A stretch of 64,000 nucleotides of DNA from Agapanthus africanus (Eukaryota > Streptophyta > Magnoliopsida > Asparagales > Amaryllidaceae), in the NCBI GenBank assembly GCA_030015575.1, contig JASDDO010000001.1, positions 517,385,772 to 517,449,771 of the forward strand, in the 5' to 3' direction. How positions within the stretch are numbered: the first letter of the stretch is position 1; every line of letters starts with the position of its first letter. Both the position numbers and the translations under genes were made by a program. Of this stretch, positions 9,155 to 18,951 are shown piece by piece. The notes beneath the pieces were generated by a model that was given only the letters and a program-made list of their open reading frames with translations, was not told the DNA's origin and ran no database searches.

Positions 9155-9541
9155 CTACCTTCCTTCCAAACAAGCTCGAAGACCTCGGATGACATCTCGG
9201 TTAGCAACCTCGGCCTGTCCGTTGCATTGAGGATGCGCGATCACGGCAAACTTCATTAGTACGTGGTATTCGTTGCAGAACTCTTTGACTTTGTTGTTTT
9301 CGAAATTCGTCCTATGGTCGGTAATGATGCACCTTGGGATCCTGAATCGAGAGATTACGTTGTTCTGCAGGAACTTTATGGTAGTGGTGATGTCCGGTTT
9401 TCTGATGGGGACGGCCTCAATCCACTTAGTGAAATAGTCCACCTCGATGAGAATGTACTTGTGTCCGCTCGTACCAGTGGGGAGTTGGCCCACCATATCC
9501 ATCCCCCACTGGGCAAACGGCCAAGGGGAGGTGATGGCCAT
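9155..9541 (-). CDS. Integrase catalytic core
   Basis: The open stretch of 128 codons starts with P-F-A-Q-W-G-M-D-M-V-G, the first catalytic Asp region. It continues with Y-F-T-K-W-I-E-A-V-P, then I-T-D-H with N-F-E-N around the second acidic position, and G-Q-A-E-V-A-N-R with the catalytic Glu. This is the DDE integrase core that inserts retroviral-type cDNA into the genome. Confidence 0.85.
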   Translation of the reverse strand: MAITSPWPFAQWGMDMVGQLPTGTSGHKYILIEVDYFTKWIEAVPIRKPDITTTIKFLQNNVISRFRIPRCIITDHRTNFENNKVKEFCNEYHVLMKFAVIAHPQCNGQAEVANRDVIRGLRACLEGR

Positions 9542-9544
9542 TAG

Positions 9545-9790
9545 CTTGGTAGCTGGAAGACGGGGTATGCTGCCGTGGAGTTGGCAGCTCTTGCATCTTC
9601 TGACGAGCTTCTGAGCGTCTTAGTGTATTGTCGGCTAATAATATCCTTGGAGCAGCGTTTTCTGGACCAATGTACGGGCCCCTTGATGCCACCGACCCCT
9701 TCATGTATCTCACGCAGGACGTAGTTGGCTTCGTGAGGGTCGACGCACCAGAGTAGAGGCTGTGTGTATGACTTCTTGTAAGGGTTTCCA
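9545..9790 (-). pseudogene. Integrase zinc-binding N-terminal region
   Basis: The region lies between the second RNase H and the integrase core, where the HHCC zinc domain belongs. The minus strand reads V-H-E-G-V-G-G-I at about 9708-9685, like the E-I-H-E-G-x-C-G signature. The rest is recognisable only in pieces. Confidence 0.55.
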
Positions 9791-9795
9791 TTGCT

Positions 9796-10430
9796 CTAGA
9801 TGAAATGGCGGGCTTTGGCTCGAAGGCGGCGCGCTTCCCCTAGGTCTTCCGGAAGTGTACCATCCTTCAGGAACTCCACGAGGAGCTTCCTCCAATCCTG
9901 GCCTTCTTCTTGAGCAGTGTATACTTGAAGCGTCACCTCTCTGTCTTCCACGCTGGGCCGTGGCAAGACTTCAAAGAGGATATTCCTCTTATTATTGGCA
10001 GTATAGGAAGAGGCATGTTTTCTCAGGGCATCGGCTTGGGCGTTCAGGTGCTGGGGAATCTGTTCCACTTGGACTTCGTCAAAATTTTTCCATAGTCTTT
10101 TCACCTCGGCCAAGTACTTCACCATGAGCGGCTCCTGGGCCTCGAAGCCCCCGGTCACTTGGCCGACAACTAGGGCGGAGTCACTGCGAATCCGGATCGT
10201 CTTCAGCCCACCCCAGAAGCAATTCGCAACCCGGCTAGCAAGGCCTCGTATTCCGCGGTGTTGTTTAAAGTTCTGAACCCGAGCTTCAAAGAGTACTCCA
10301 TCTCTGTCTTGTTCGGGCCTCAAATGATAAGGCTAGCCCCGCTCCCTTCCTCGGTAGAGGACCCATCGATGTAGAGAACCCAATCGGGAACGGAATCAGG
10401 TACTTCCTCGACCGAGGATCGGGTCCGCCG
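9796..10430 (-). CDS. Second (archaeal-type) RNase H domain
   Basis: The minus strand shows I-D-G-S-S near 10360 and N-N-T-A-E-Y-E-A-L. It then shows I-R-S-D-S-A-L-V-V-G-Q-V-x-G-x-F-E-A-x-E-P and I-P-Q-H-L-N-A-Q-A-D-A-L. These are the Asp/Glu/Asp landmarks of the additional RNase H found in Tat-lineage plant Ty3/Gypsy elements. It sits between the ordinary RNase H and the integrase, as known for that lineage. Confidence 0.75.
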
Positions 10431-10481
10431 TCCCGTATTGCCGCTTCTTCTTTAGTGGGAATAGTACATTCGACTACAAAG

Positions 10482-10819
10482 TCAGCTAGGACCTGAGCTT
10501 TGATGGCTTGCCGGGGGCGGTATTTGATGTCGAATTGGGATAATTACCACCTCCATTTTTCTAGACGACCTGATGACTTGGGGGAGGCGAGAATTTTCCC
10601 TATAGGACGCTCGGTGAGGACTAAGATGGTGTGCGCTTGGAAGTAGTGCCGGAGTTTTCTTGAGGTGACGACAAGAGCCAAGACTATCTTTTCTATGGCC
10701 GGGTACCTTGTTTCCGCGTCTTTGAAGACATGACTCACGCAGTAGACCGGCTTCTTTACTTCTTCGGCTTCTCGGATGAGCACCGAGCCAGCAACATGAT
10801 CGGATACCGCAAGGTACAA
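10482..10819 (-). CDS. Retroviral-type RNase H domain
   Basis: It lies immediately downstream of RT on the minus strand. Landmarks are Y-L-A-V-S, A-G-S-V-L-I-R-E, K-P-V-Y-C-V-S-H-V-F-K-D-A-E-T-R-Y-P and E-K-I-V-L-A-L-V. An R-K-L-R-H-Y-F-Q-A-H motif follows, all typical of the RNase H that completes Ty3/Gypsy RT. It degrades the RNA strand of the RNA:DNA hybrid. Confidence 0.8.
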
Positions 10820-10843
10820 TAATAGCTCGTCTCCTTCGATTGG

Positions 10844-11990
10844 TTAGGTGAGCGGTGGGGGAGTTGCCAGGTGCGCTTTGAGCTGCTCGAAAGCGTTTTG
10901 ATATTCTTCCGACCATTCGATCTTTGGGATATTTCTCAGGGCTTTGAAGAATGGGAGGCACTTTTCACCGGATCTCGACATGAAGCGACTCAGAGCGGCC
11001 ACTCTCCCCGTGAGTCGCATGATCTCAACGTTTCTCTTTGGTGTGGCCATGTTGAGAATGGCGCTGATCTTTTTCGGGTTGGCTTCGATTCCTCGGTGGG
11101 TAACCATGAACCTAAGAAATTTCCCGCTAGTAACTTCGAACGCACACTTGACTAGATTCAGCTTCATTTTGTACTTACGGAGGATGTCAAATGTCTTGCC
11201 AAGATCTTTGGTGTGCTCGTCCGATGAGGTTGATTTCACGAGCATGTCGTCGACGTAAACCTCCATGTTCTTCCCGATCTGCGGTTTGAACATTTTGTTA
11301 ACTAGGCGCTGATATGTAGCCCCAGCATTTTTAAGGCCGAAGGGCATCAATTTGTACCAGTATACCCCCCGGTCCGTGGTGAACGCGGTAAGTTCTTCAT
11401 CTGCCGGGTTCATACGGATCTGGTTGTAGCCAGAGAAAGCGTCCATGAAGCTGAGCAATTCGTGGCCTGCCGAGCTGTCCACCAGCTGGTCTATCCGAGA
11501 GAGGGGATAGTTGTCTTTCGGGCAGGCCTTGTTCAGGTCTGTGAAGTCGATGCACATGTGCCACTTCCCGCTCACCTTTTTAACCATGACTACATTCGCT
11601 AGCCAATCCGAGTAGTCAACATTTCGAATGAAGTTGGCTGCGAGCAATCTATCGACTTCGTCCTCGATCGCCTTTTGCTTGATCGGCGCGAAACTAAGCT
11701 TCTTTTGTCTGACGGGTCGGGCCTTCGGGTCAACCCCGAGCTTGTGCGAGATTACTTTAGAGTCGATCCCGGGCATGTCAGCAGGCGCCCAGGCGAACAC
11801 GTCCAAGTTCCCTCGGAGAAAACGGATCAAGTCTTCGCGCCGGGTTCCTGTTAAAAGGGATCCGATCTGGACGGTTCGTCCCTCATTCCCCTCGACGAGG
11901 GGGACTTCTGTTAGCGCCTCTACCGGGCCTCTTTGGATTTCTTTCTGTTCGTTGCGAGTGTCTAAGGACCCCTGGAAATCATTTGCATCT
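10844..11990 (-). CDS. Reverse transcriptase
   Basis: It is the C-terminal two thirds of a 471-codon open stretch (10844-12259). RT landmarks in order are S-D-W-L-A-N-V-V-M-V-K-K, K-W-H-M-C-I-D-F-T-D-L-N-K-A-C-P-K-D and M-D-A-F-S-G-Y-N-Q-I. They continue with M-P-F-G-L-K-N-A-G-A-T-Y-Q-R, the catalytic Y-V-D-D box and V-K-C-A-F. The Y-V-D-D box and the K-A-C-P-K-D block are standard for plant non-chromoviral Ty3/Gypsy RT. Confidence 0.92.
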
Positions 11991-12059
11991 TCGAGGTCAT
12001 CGCTCTGTTCTCCAGTGGTGGATGTCGCGGTGAAGCAAATCTTGGCGATTCGCTGGTTC

Positions 12060-12430
12060 CCGTGCGCCCGGCCTATCCCCCATTGATCTAATGGAAATTT
12101 AATCGCGAGGTGGTAGGTCGAGATCTGAGCCCGAAGAGCGTTTAATGTTGGGCGTCCCAGGAGAATGTTATAGGACGAGCGGATCCTAGCGACGATGAAT
12201 TCCACCGATACGGTCCTCGTATGGCCCGCTTCCCCAATGTTGAGGAGGAGGGTGACCACTCTCTCGGCCGGGATGGAGTGGTTGGTAAACCCTGATAGGA
12301 CGTGGGAGGTTGCTCGTAGGTCGGACGGCCCTAGCCCCCTACACTAGAAGCAGTCATAGAAAATGATATCTGCCAAGCTTCCGGAATCGACCAGTATCCT
12401 TTGAACTTCGTAACTGTGGACCCGTGACGT
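12060..12430 (-). pseudogene. Aspartic protease region
   Basis: The minus strand shows R-I-L-V-D-S-G-S-L-A-D-I-I-F at about 12404-12363, with D-S-G as the active-site triad. Further on, S-S-Y-N-I-L-L-G-R-P-T-L-N at about 12180-12140 is the family's second landmark. It lies between gag and RT as expected. It processes the polyprotein. Confidence 0.75.
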
Positions 12431-12517
12431 AATCACGAGAAGGTCGTTGTGAGGAACAGATATACCATGGAGGTCTTCATCAGTGAAGATGATAAGCTTG
12501 GCGGTCCTGCATTTCTT

Positions 12518-12997
12518 CTAGGGCAGGTCGCTTGTTCCCTCGATAGGTAGGAGGCGGTGAGTCTCGTCGGCTCCATGGGCAGACCCCGAGGAAACGACCA
12601 TGATTTTCCCGATCGTTAATTCTCTGGGAAAGGGCTGGTTCTCGTGCTCCCTGTCTTCCTGTCGCTTGTCCCGTAGGTACTTCGCCAGGTAGCCAGAGCG
12701 GATAAACTCCTCGATGTAGTCGCGGAGTTGTTTATAGTTTTCGGTCGGGTGGCCTTGCGACCTATGAAAGGCGCAGTACGAGCCCCAGATACGTTTACCC
12801 GCTCTATGGGTGACCAGCGGGAGCTTGAAAAATCGCTCGCTCTTCACCTCCTCTAAAAGCTCGGTCTGGGAGATATTGAGAGGAGTATACTCCTGGAATT
12901 TTGGGGAGTATGGTTTTGGCCGGTCGACCTTCTTCTTCTCTTCTCTGGCCCTGTTCTTTTGGTCGGTTTGGTCGCCCCGGGGAATGTTGGCGTTCAC
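12518..12997 (-). CDS. gag C-terminal region with Y-C-x-F-H zinc-like motif
   Basis: The open stretch of 159 codons begins with a basic K/R-rich segment. It then shows Y-T-P-L-N, G-S-Y-C-A-F-H-R-S-Q-G-H-P-T-E-N-Y-K-Q-L and a leucine-rich I-E-E-F-I-R-S-G-Y-L. The Y-C-x-F-H...G-H-x-T-E pattern is the usual nucleic-acid-binding end of Tat-type Gag. It lies just upstream of the protease. Confidence 0.75.
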   Translation of the reverse strand: MNANIPRGDQTDQKNRAREEKKKVDRPKPYSPKFQEYTPLNISQTELLEEVKSERFFKLPLVTHRAGKRIWGSYCAFHRSQGHPTENYKQLRDYIEEFIRSGYLAKYLRDKRQEDREHENQPFPRELTIGKIMVVSSGSAHGADETHRLLPIEGTSDLP

Positions 12998-13209
12998 CTT
13001 AGACTCGAGTTGGATCTCTTGCTCGGTCCAAGCTTTTACCTCGGCTATGGTTTTAGGTTGCGCTAATGCAAAAGAGCGGAGGCACTCTTTGTGCCTAAGA
13101 CCCGACCTTAGGGTGGTGATGATAGTTTCGTCCCGGTGCTTGGGAACCTCGAGAAGAGCGTTGTAGAAGAGAGTTAAGCATCCCTTAAAGGATTCCTTGT
13201 CCCCGCTCT

Positions 13210-14260
13210 TTATGTTGAAGAGGTAATCGACACTCCGCTTCTGTCGCCTGTTTCTGATGAAGTGACCGAGGAACTGGACGTCCAGCTCATCAAAGGTAGA
13301 GATGGAGCGTGGCGTGAGTCCTCAGAACCAGTCCCGTCCAGCCCGGATGAGGGAGGTGGAAAAGCTCGGCATTGGGCAGCGTCGGAGTTATCCTGGAAGC
13401 TCATGCCCGCTGTAAATGCATCCAGAAGGTCCTTTGGGTTGGATTTCCCGTCGAAGAGGGCCACCTTGGGAGGCTTGTTCCTGGACGAAACGTGTACGGC
13501 GAGCAACTCCTCGGTAAAGGGCTTTGTAAGTGAGTCGGCGGCGACCTGGCCCCTTCACCGGACGGATGACCCTCCCGATGTATACCCTCGATTTTCTTTT
13601 CGAGGGCATCGAGACGGTCGTGAAAGCTCGAGGATTAGGTTCAGTCAGAGCGGTGGCCCTTCCCGCTTGTGGTCTGTGCCAGGCTGCGACTCCAATTCCG
13701 TTCTATCAAATTCCTTAGGTCCCCTGGCGAGGTTCTTCTTGAGTCTTCGTGGCGAGTGCCATTCGTATGATACCGTCGAGGGAGAGGGTGTCGGTCATGC
13801 CTGGGAGCAGGCGAGCTGACCGACACCTCCTCGGGAGGGACGAGAATGCGACAGGCCTCGGGGAGATGGGCACTTTGCGAGACTGCAGCGTGGAGCCGTG
13901 TGGCGCCCGGCGGGCCATTGAATCGGTCGCCATGGGGGAGCCGCGGTCGCCGGAATGAGCACGGCATTGTTCGGTGGTGCCAGCGTGGGCTGTGTCATCT
14001 ACCCCTCTATGAAGGACGTGATCCCTGGAAAGGGGAACACCGACCTAGGGGGCTGGGCCCGCCGTTTGGACACGGACAAGATCGTCCACTATGGACGCTA
14101 GCCTGTCGATCCTGCCCGAGAGGGCGTGGATGGCATTCGGAGGGGGAGTAGATCCGTCCGCGCTTCCGTTATGGGGAAGGCAACGGCTTGTGCTGGGATT
14201 GTCACGGTTTTCGCTCGCCATGAAGTCGAGAGAGGAAGATCAACTTTCGATGGGTGGAAA
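13210..14260 (-). pseudogene. gag N-terminal and core region (fossil)
   Basis: This is the gag part upstream of 12998. Near 13440-13420 the minus strand shows F-D-G-K-S-N-P-K-D-L-L-D-A-F, the conserved opening of the plant Gag core. The stretch upstream (13500-14260) is Pro/Arg rich and discontinuous. Some breaks are present. Confidence 0.55.
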
Positions 14261-14269
14261 AAATTCAGA

Positions 14270-14287
14270 TTCTCACAGACGGCGCCA
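14270..14287 (-). promoter_or_regulatory. Primer binding site
   Basis: The minus strand reads TGGCGCCGTCTGTGAGAA, two bases after the LTR end. TTGGCGCCGTCTGTG is, to my knowledge, the usual start of the internal region in many Tat-like plant elements. It confirms the LTR border at 14290. Confidence 0.8.
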
Positions 14288-14289
14288 AC

Positions 14290-15004
14290 TGATGGAGGCC
14301 TGGATCTCCTTCAGATATAGTCCTCCGTCGATCTGTCGCGAGCGACGATGATGAGTTGAGATTGGTGTTGAAGGTTGTCTATTTGGATGTGTGGTTCTCA
14401 ATTGGTTGATTTGGAGATGAAGCCGATCTAACTGCAAAGAAGTCCCGGAATGGTTGTACCACCGTGAACCCTCCGACGATCAAGTTAGCCGAGAAATTTG
14501 AGCAAAGTAGCGGCTTGTTGGATTGAAATTACCTTACCCGAGTCATCTGAGAGATGGGTTTTTATATCGGTCGCTTGGAGTGAGATGGCACGAGATCTTC
14601 GCCGTCAGTTACGCCTCTGACGTTACGCCCGCTTGAATGACGGGATCCCCTCATTAATGACGAGATACACTCGTTAATGGGGGGATACGACGGTGTGGAA
14701 TACGGGATGTTGGGTGGCGGATATCTCGCTTTTGGCGAGATACGCGGAGCCGTGGCGGAGGCGCTTGGGCTCAGCGTTCTTGTTTTCTCAGTAGAACCGG
14801 GGAGGTTTAGCTCGGCGGGAGGCTCGGAGGCGAGCTGGAGGCCGAGAAAGTTCGGTTCTGTGATAGCTCGGAGGCGAGCTGGGAGGGCTGAGAGGTTATC
14901 GAAGGTCGGGTCAATTCTTGGGGCGAAGGCCCGGAGAATGCATTCAATGTATCGTGTTTGCTCCTGTCCCGTGAGCTCCGGGACACGTCATCTACCATGT
15001 GTCA
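14290..15004 (-). mobile_element. 5' LTR of Tat-like element, 0.7 kb
   Basis: The minus strand begins TGACACATGGTAGATGACGT at 15004 and ends CCTCCATCA at 14290, next to the primer site. It includes a TATA box (14567-14559) and short internal repeats of 'ggctcggaggcgagctgg' near 14820-14890. The partner LTR is outside the window. The five flanking bases on the right are TGATC. Confidence 0.75.
14559..14567 (-). promoter_or_regulatory. LTR TATA box
   Basis: The minus strand reads ATATAAAAA about 440 bp after the LTR start and about 270 bp before its end. This is a reasonable U3/R boundary for this LTR. Confidence 0.55.
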
Positions 15005-16149
15005 TGATCTGGGGAATTCCCACTTATGAGTATCATCTGACAGGAAAAAGAAATAGACGGGATTTTCAGTCACTTTACAGATAGTTTTGTCGGACCCATC
15101 ATTCTATTAATTTCTCTCTCGGGGTCGGGCATACATGTCCATATACAAAAGAATTTTCCAATTTCATAACTTATTAAACATGGCTTTTTGTTGGGTAAAA
15201 AAGATAAATAAAGCGAATCTGAGGAATCACGAAATTTTGATGTATGCTCACCGAATCATGCCCTACACTCCATTAAATTATGCCTATCATGGCAATTTTT
15301 CTGAGTTTCATATTTCCATTTGATGCATGTACTTTTGTATTTAGTGATAAAAAAAATCTTTTATAATACCTAAAATACAGTTTTTTGTCAAGCTTCAAGC
15401 TATTAGATATTGAAAAATAATCTTCATCAAAAAAAAATGTGTCACAAAGCACTTGATGTCATCAATGTTCTAAAAATTGAAACTTTTGTGGATCCCATGC
15501 CCCTTGGGTGATCAAAGTGAACACTGCCATTGATTGGTTAAGATGTGTATGGATGATTTTTTTGTACCGGTGAAGTAAACCGTGGGATTACATGCAAATC
15601 TATGCGGCATTAGACCGTCCCTCGTGAACGAATAATATGATTTGAACTTGTCATCATCGGCATATATCAACATTTTCGATCAAAATGAGTTCTACTATGA
15701 GATGCGCTTTATGAAAAACCTTCTACTATGACATGCGCTTTATGAAAAACCTGTGAACCTATAAATTTGTCAGCCTGGTACAAGCTGAATCGGTGTCAAA
15801 TTCCTGTGCAAAAATATACATAAAAGATATACTTTAAAAAAATTACGAAAGTGATCAATAGGCACACTTCAATTCCTCTTATATATATTAAGGGCTGCAG
15901 ATCAGATGTAACAAAGAACGTTGTTCAATTCTTATGCACAGTTAAAGCTAACAACTAAACAACATAATATGTATAGATATAAACTAATTTTCCTTCCAAC
16001 TTAGTTGAGTTCACTATTTCAAGGAAAAAACGGCAAACTTTTCTTTTACAAACAATTGAGCCAAAAAATTAGGTGGTAGAAAATGATTTAATGTAGCTTT
16101 GTGAAAAGTATGTTGGCCATAGGAATGTAAATGTGATGTCAAGTTTTAA
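15005..16149. other. Unassigned AT-rich DNA
   Basis: This 1.1 kb right of the Tat-like LTR has no long open frame, no LTR ends and no matches elsewhere in the window that I could see. It may be old host DNA or an unrecognised repeat. A 31-bp direct duplication at 15690-15751 is the only clear internal structure. Confidence 0.5.
15690..15751. repeat. 31-bp direct tandem duplication, two copies
   Basis: Each copy reads 'ttctactatgagatgcgctt' plus 'tatgaaaaacc'. The second copy, at 15721, differs at one base. It is most likely a replication slip. Confidence 0.9.
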
Positions 16150-16960
16150 CTGGTTGGTAATTAAGAACTCGATCTCACAAAAGTTAACTTACTAAGACGG
16201 AAGTGGATTAGCCCAATGGAACGTGGACTATGTGGAAAGCAAGTCGAAACGGTCAACCATTTGCTTCTCAAATGTGAGGTGACCTCACAAATCTAGGACA
16301 AATATATAACTCGGTCAATAGAGGGTGTGATGCCTTCATCTATTCAGGACTTATGAGGGGCTTGGAGACTCGAAAACTTCCGAAGAGAGGATATTCTGGC
16401 TTGAGACATCATAATTAGCGTCATATGTTGGATAGTTTGGACGGAACTTAATAATAGGATCTACAATGCAAAAATTAAATCAATAGGTAGCATGATATAT
16501 AGTACTGATATAGTCATAATGTTATGGGCAGAGGCTGCAGCAGATAGGAGCCGCAAAAGAGTCAGATTGACTATGGGAGGGGATGACACACGAGATGGAT
16601 TTGCGGGTCTAGGAGATATCAAAGCGCCCATAGTACGAGATACTACGGACTTTGGGTACATGATGAGGGATGCTGCGGACCAGGTGGAGGGTGAACAGCA
16701 GCAGGAAAGAGATGTAGACGAGTTTGCTGGAATGGGACATGATTTTGGCTTATACCGCGTCATCTTGAGTTTACATGTCCTGGTATTGATACTCTTTTGA
16801 GTATGGGTTTATTTGTCTGGTAAAGGGTTTGTTCCCCGATTTTGGACTTGGCTTGTACGGGGATGTTCCCTAGTCTTGTATTTTGGTTAGCCTTTGTACA
16901 TGTATATTTTTGTTGTTGTTTCGTTAAAATATTTTTAATGAAATGCGGGGCTATTAGAAA
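16150..16960 (+). mobile_element. LINE 3' fragment (zinc-binding RT tail and 3' UTR)
   Basis: At 16214-16297 the plus strand encodes G-L-C-G-K-Q-V-E-T-V-N-H-L-L-L-K-C, the C-x-x...H-x-x-x-x-C zinc-binding motif found after RT in plant non-LTR retrotransposons. Further down (about 16422-16480) it encodes I-C-W-I-V-W-T-E-L-N-N-R-I-Y, the matching W-x-I-W-x-E-R-N-x-R-x-F landmark. The final open stretch (16492-16800) ends in a TGA. It is followed by a T-rich 3' UTR ('tgtacatgtatatttttgtt') ending near 16950. The RT and endonuclease are missing, so it is 5'-truncated as LINEs often are. In-frame stops (for example TAG at 16295) show it is dead. No clear poly(A) tail or target duplication was found. 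Confidence 0.7.
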
Positions 16961-17359
16961 AGATTTTCATAACATATGCAGATTTTTGTGATTACAAATT
17001 TTTCAATAACTTTTCTGATTTTATTTGTTAAGAAAGATTTTATTCTTGTTAGGAAAGATTTTATTTTATTTCTTAATCATTTAAGGTGTATATATACATT
17101 TTTGAGATTCAATACAAATCAATTAAGTTCAAACCCTAAATTGCTTTTTCTTCAAGATCTTTTATAGTATGAGAGTATATAAAAAAATCTTTAACAAAGA
17201 TGAGAATGGAGACAGAGGAGGGGGAGATATTGAAAGTATGAGATGTTGAGGATTGGGGTTCAATGGAGGTTGGGTTAGATAAGGTGGGTAAAATGTGAAG
17301 TTTGGTAGGTTGGATATACTTGATTGGTGAAGGATCTTCGTACGAGGACTTCCCTTCTT
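16961..17359. other. Unassigned AT-rich DNA
   Basis: There are about 400 bp between the LINE fragment and the Copia fragment. A short direct repeat of 'aggaaagattttatt' type lies near 17030-17070. An open frame on the minus strand (17162-17395) is Pro/Ser rich and I do not recognise it. Confidence 0.4.
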
Positions 17360-17452
17360 CGTGGGGATAACTATAACGATATTCACTACCTCCAACGCTC
17401 CATCCTACCTCAAACTCATGCTACTTCCAAATCAGAAATACGTGAATAGCAC
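17360..17452 (+). pseudogene. Copia fossil, left flank of the large insertion
   Basis: The last 80 bases or so before the Athila-like LTR are compatible with the pre-integrase region of a Copia pol. The Copia integrase resumes right of that element at 49813. The flanking pentamers (AGCAC at 17448-17452, GGCAC at 49808-49812) differ at one base, as expected for an old target duplication. The fragment is short, so this is tentative. Confidence 0.45.
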
Positions 17453-18951
17453 TGTTCATCACGTAAAATTACATTTAATACAGCTCATTTGATATCATTT
17501 TTGTGAATAAACAGTGCTATTCAATCTGTGTCTGCTCATTAAGTTCAGGATATATGTATTCGTGACAAAACACTGAAAACACATTCAACATGCACGGATA
17601 TGACATATTTGAGCCGATACTGCAATCAAAACGGATAGCCGATCAATATTCAAGAGTTTTGCAACAAATCAAGTGAATACAACAAAAAAAATGCAAATGA
17701 TCCAGCATGATACAAAGTTGTGCAAGTATTTACTTGTGTGAACACATATGATACGATGAATTTAAGTGTGAACACACAAAATGGGCATATGAACCAACTA
17801 GGGACAGCCATGATCATGATGCATGTGGGCTTGATGCAAGTGGGCAAGTGAGCATGGTTATGTTGAGTTGATAAAGTGTCGATGTGATTGTTTTAAGCTT
17901 GATGCATTGATCCAAATCTCCAGATTAATACCCTTGATGTTTTAAAAGAAATAAGTTATACCAGAGAGATGCTTAAAATGTCAGAAGACCACAGAACAAA
18001 TACGAGCCCCGCCACTCATGACCAGGCCGCCGATTTAATCAAATTAGCCGCAACTGGCGGTCCTACTAGCTCCAAACCACCTCGTTCTTCTTTTATGGGC
18101 CCCATGTTGACTCATCATTCCATTTTTATCATTTCTTTTTGTAGTTGAGATCCGTATAAATACCAGAACAGATTGCAAGCAAGGAGCCATACTTTTGCAC
18201 ATACTAGTTCATTTTGCCGATTTTATTTTGTAGTTTACATCGAGTTCTTTACTTTTTACTGATCTTGCAATCTCTTAAGTGAGGTTGCAAGTTTAGATTT
18301 TAGTATTTGAACTTATTAACTTGTTCCTTGGATTGCACTTCAATAAAACTTTTATTTCATTGTACTTGGTTCCTAGTATTTTTTGCTCTTTACATTTATT
18401 GTAATGTTTCTTATGATCACTTCTCTCTTGTGTTTTATTTGTGTTTATAAGAAGAATTGTGAATAGTTTTCTTACTTATTAAGGAAAGAGAAGGGGAAGT
18501 TTGAGTTAGGAACTTCTTACTTTTTCCTTTACCCGACATCTTGTAGATTGAACTCCGACTAAAGACTCGCAGTCCGCTCATTTAGGAATCCGATCCTTCA
18601 TGATAATGATGATTCCTAATTGAAACCAGTTGTGTGTGTTTGGCCGAAAGCCTGGACTAAGAGCGAAGAACGGAAGGACAAGATTCAATTAGAACGGACT
18701 TAGCATTTGGAAAGAATTGCTTAAACTCGCAAGTACCCTTTTAAAATACCATAATCCACGTTGTTCTCGATTACCTTAGTGTCAATATCGAGAGAGGCAT
18801 AATGGAAAGAATACGGATTTTCCTAACTTAAATTAACCTAATCCTATCCTTAACAAGCCCTCTTTGAATATAAGCGCAACACAAAGGATAGCAACGAACA
18901 CACTCCGGCTTTTGGACTTAACTCATTAGAATAATAACGAAAAACATATTC
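17453..18951 (+). mobile_element. Athila-like 5' LTR, first part
   Basis: The LTR starts TGTTCATCACGTA and aligns along its length with 48216-49690. Element G interrupts it about 105 bp before its end. The start is also an inverted repeat: GAATAGCACTGTT across the border (17445) is complementary to AACAGTGCTATTC near 17510. Confidence 0.85.
18155..18162 (+). promoter_or_regulatory. LTR TATA box
   Basis: TATAAATA at about 700 bp into the LTR is followed by CCAG. The same box is conserved in the 3' LTR at 48897-48904 although the two LTRs are about 10% apart, which supports its being the U3 promoter. Confidence 0.75.

Larger units (their letters stand above)
8813..15004 (-). mobile_element. 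Ty3/Gypsy (Tat-like) LTR retrotransposon, 5' LTR to integrase (fossil)
   Basis: In minus order this has a 5' LTR (15004-14290), a primer site, gag, protease, RT, RNase H, a second RNase H and integrase, then it is cut at 8813 by the dyad-LTR element. RT before integrase gives Ty3/Gypsy. The second RNase H and the gag type point to the Tat branch. The missing 3' end should lie left of the window, beyond the two nested insertions. Several breaks are present in coding; long open stretches survive, especially over protease-RT. Confidence 0.85.

Noticed and set aside
13262-13819. 185-codon plus-strand frame
   Set aside because: Shadow of the minus-strand gag of the Tat-like element in GC-rich sequence.
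17162-17395. Pro/Ser-rich minus-strand frame beside a TATA-like stretch, considered as a host gene start
   Set aside because: Too short, no splice context or domain, and it lies between transposon fragments.
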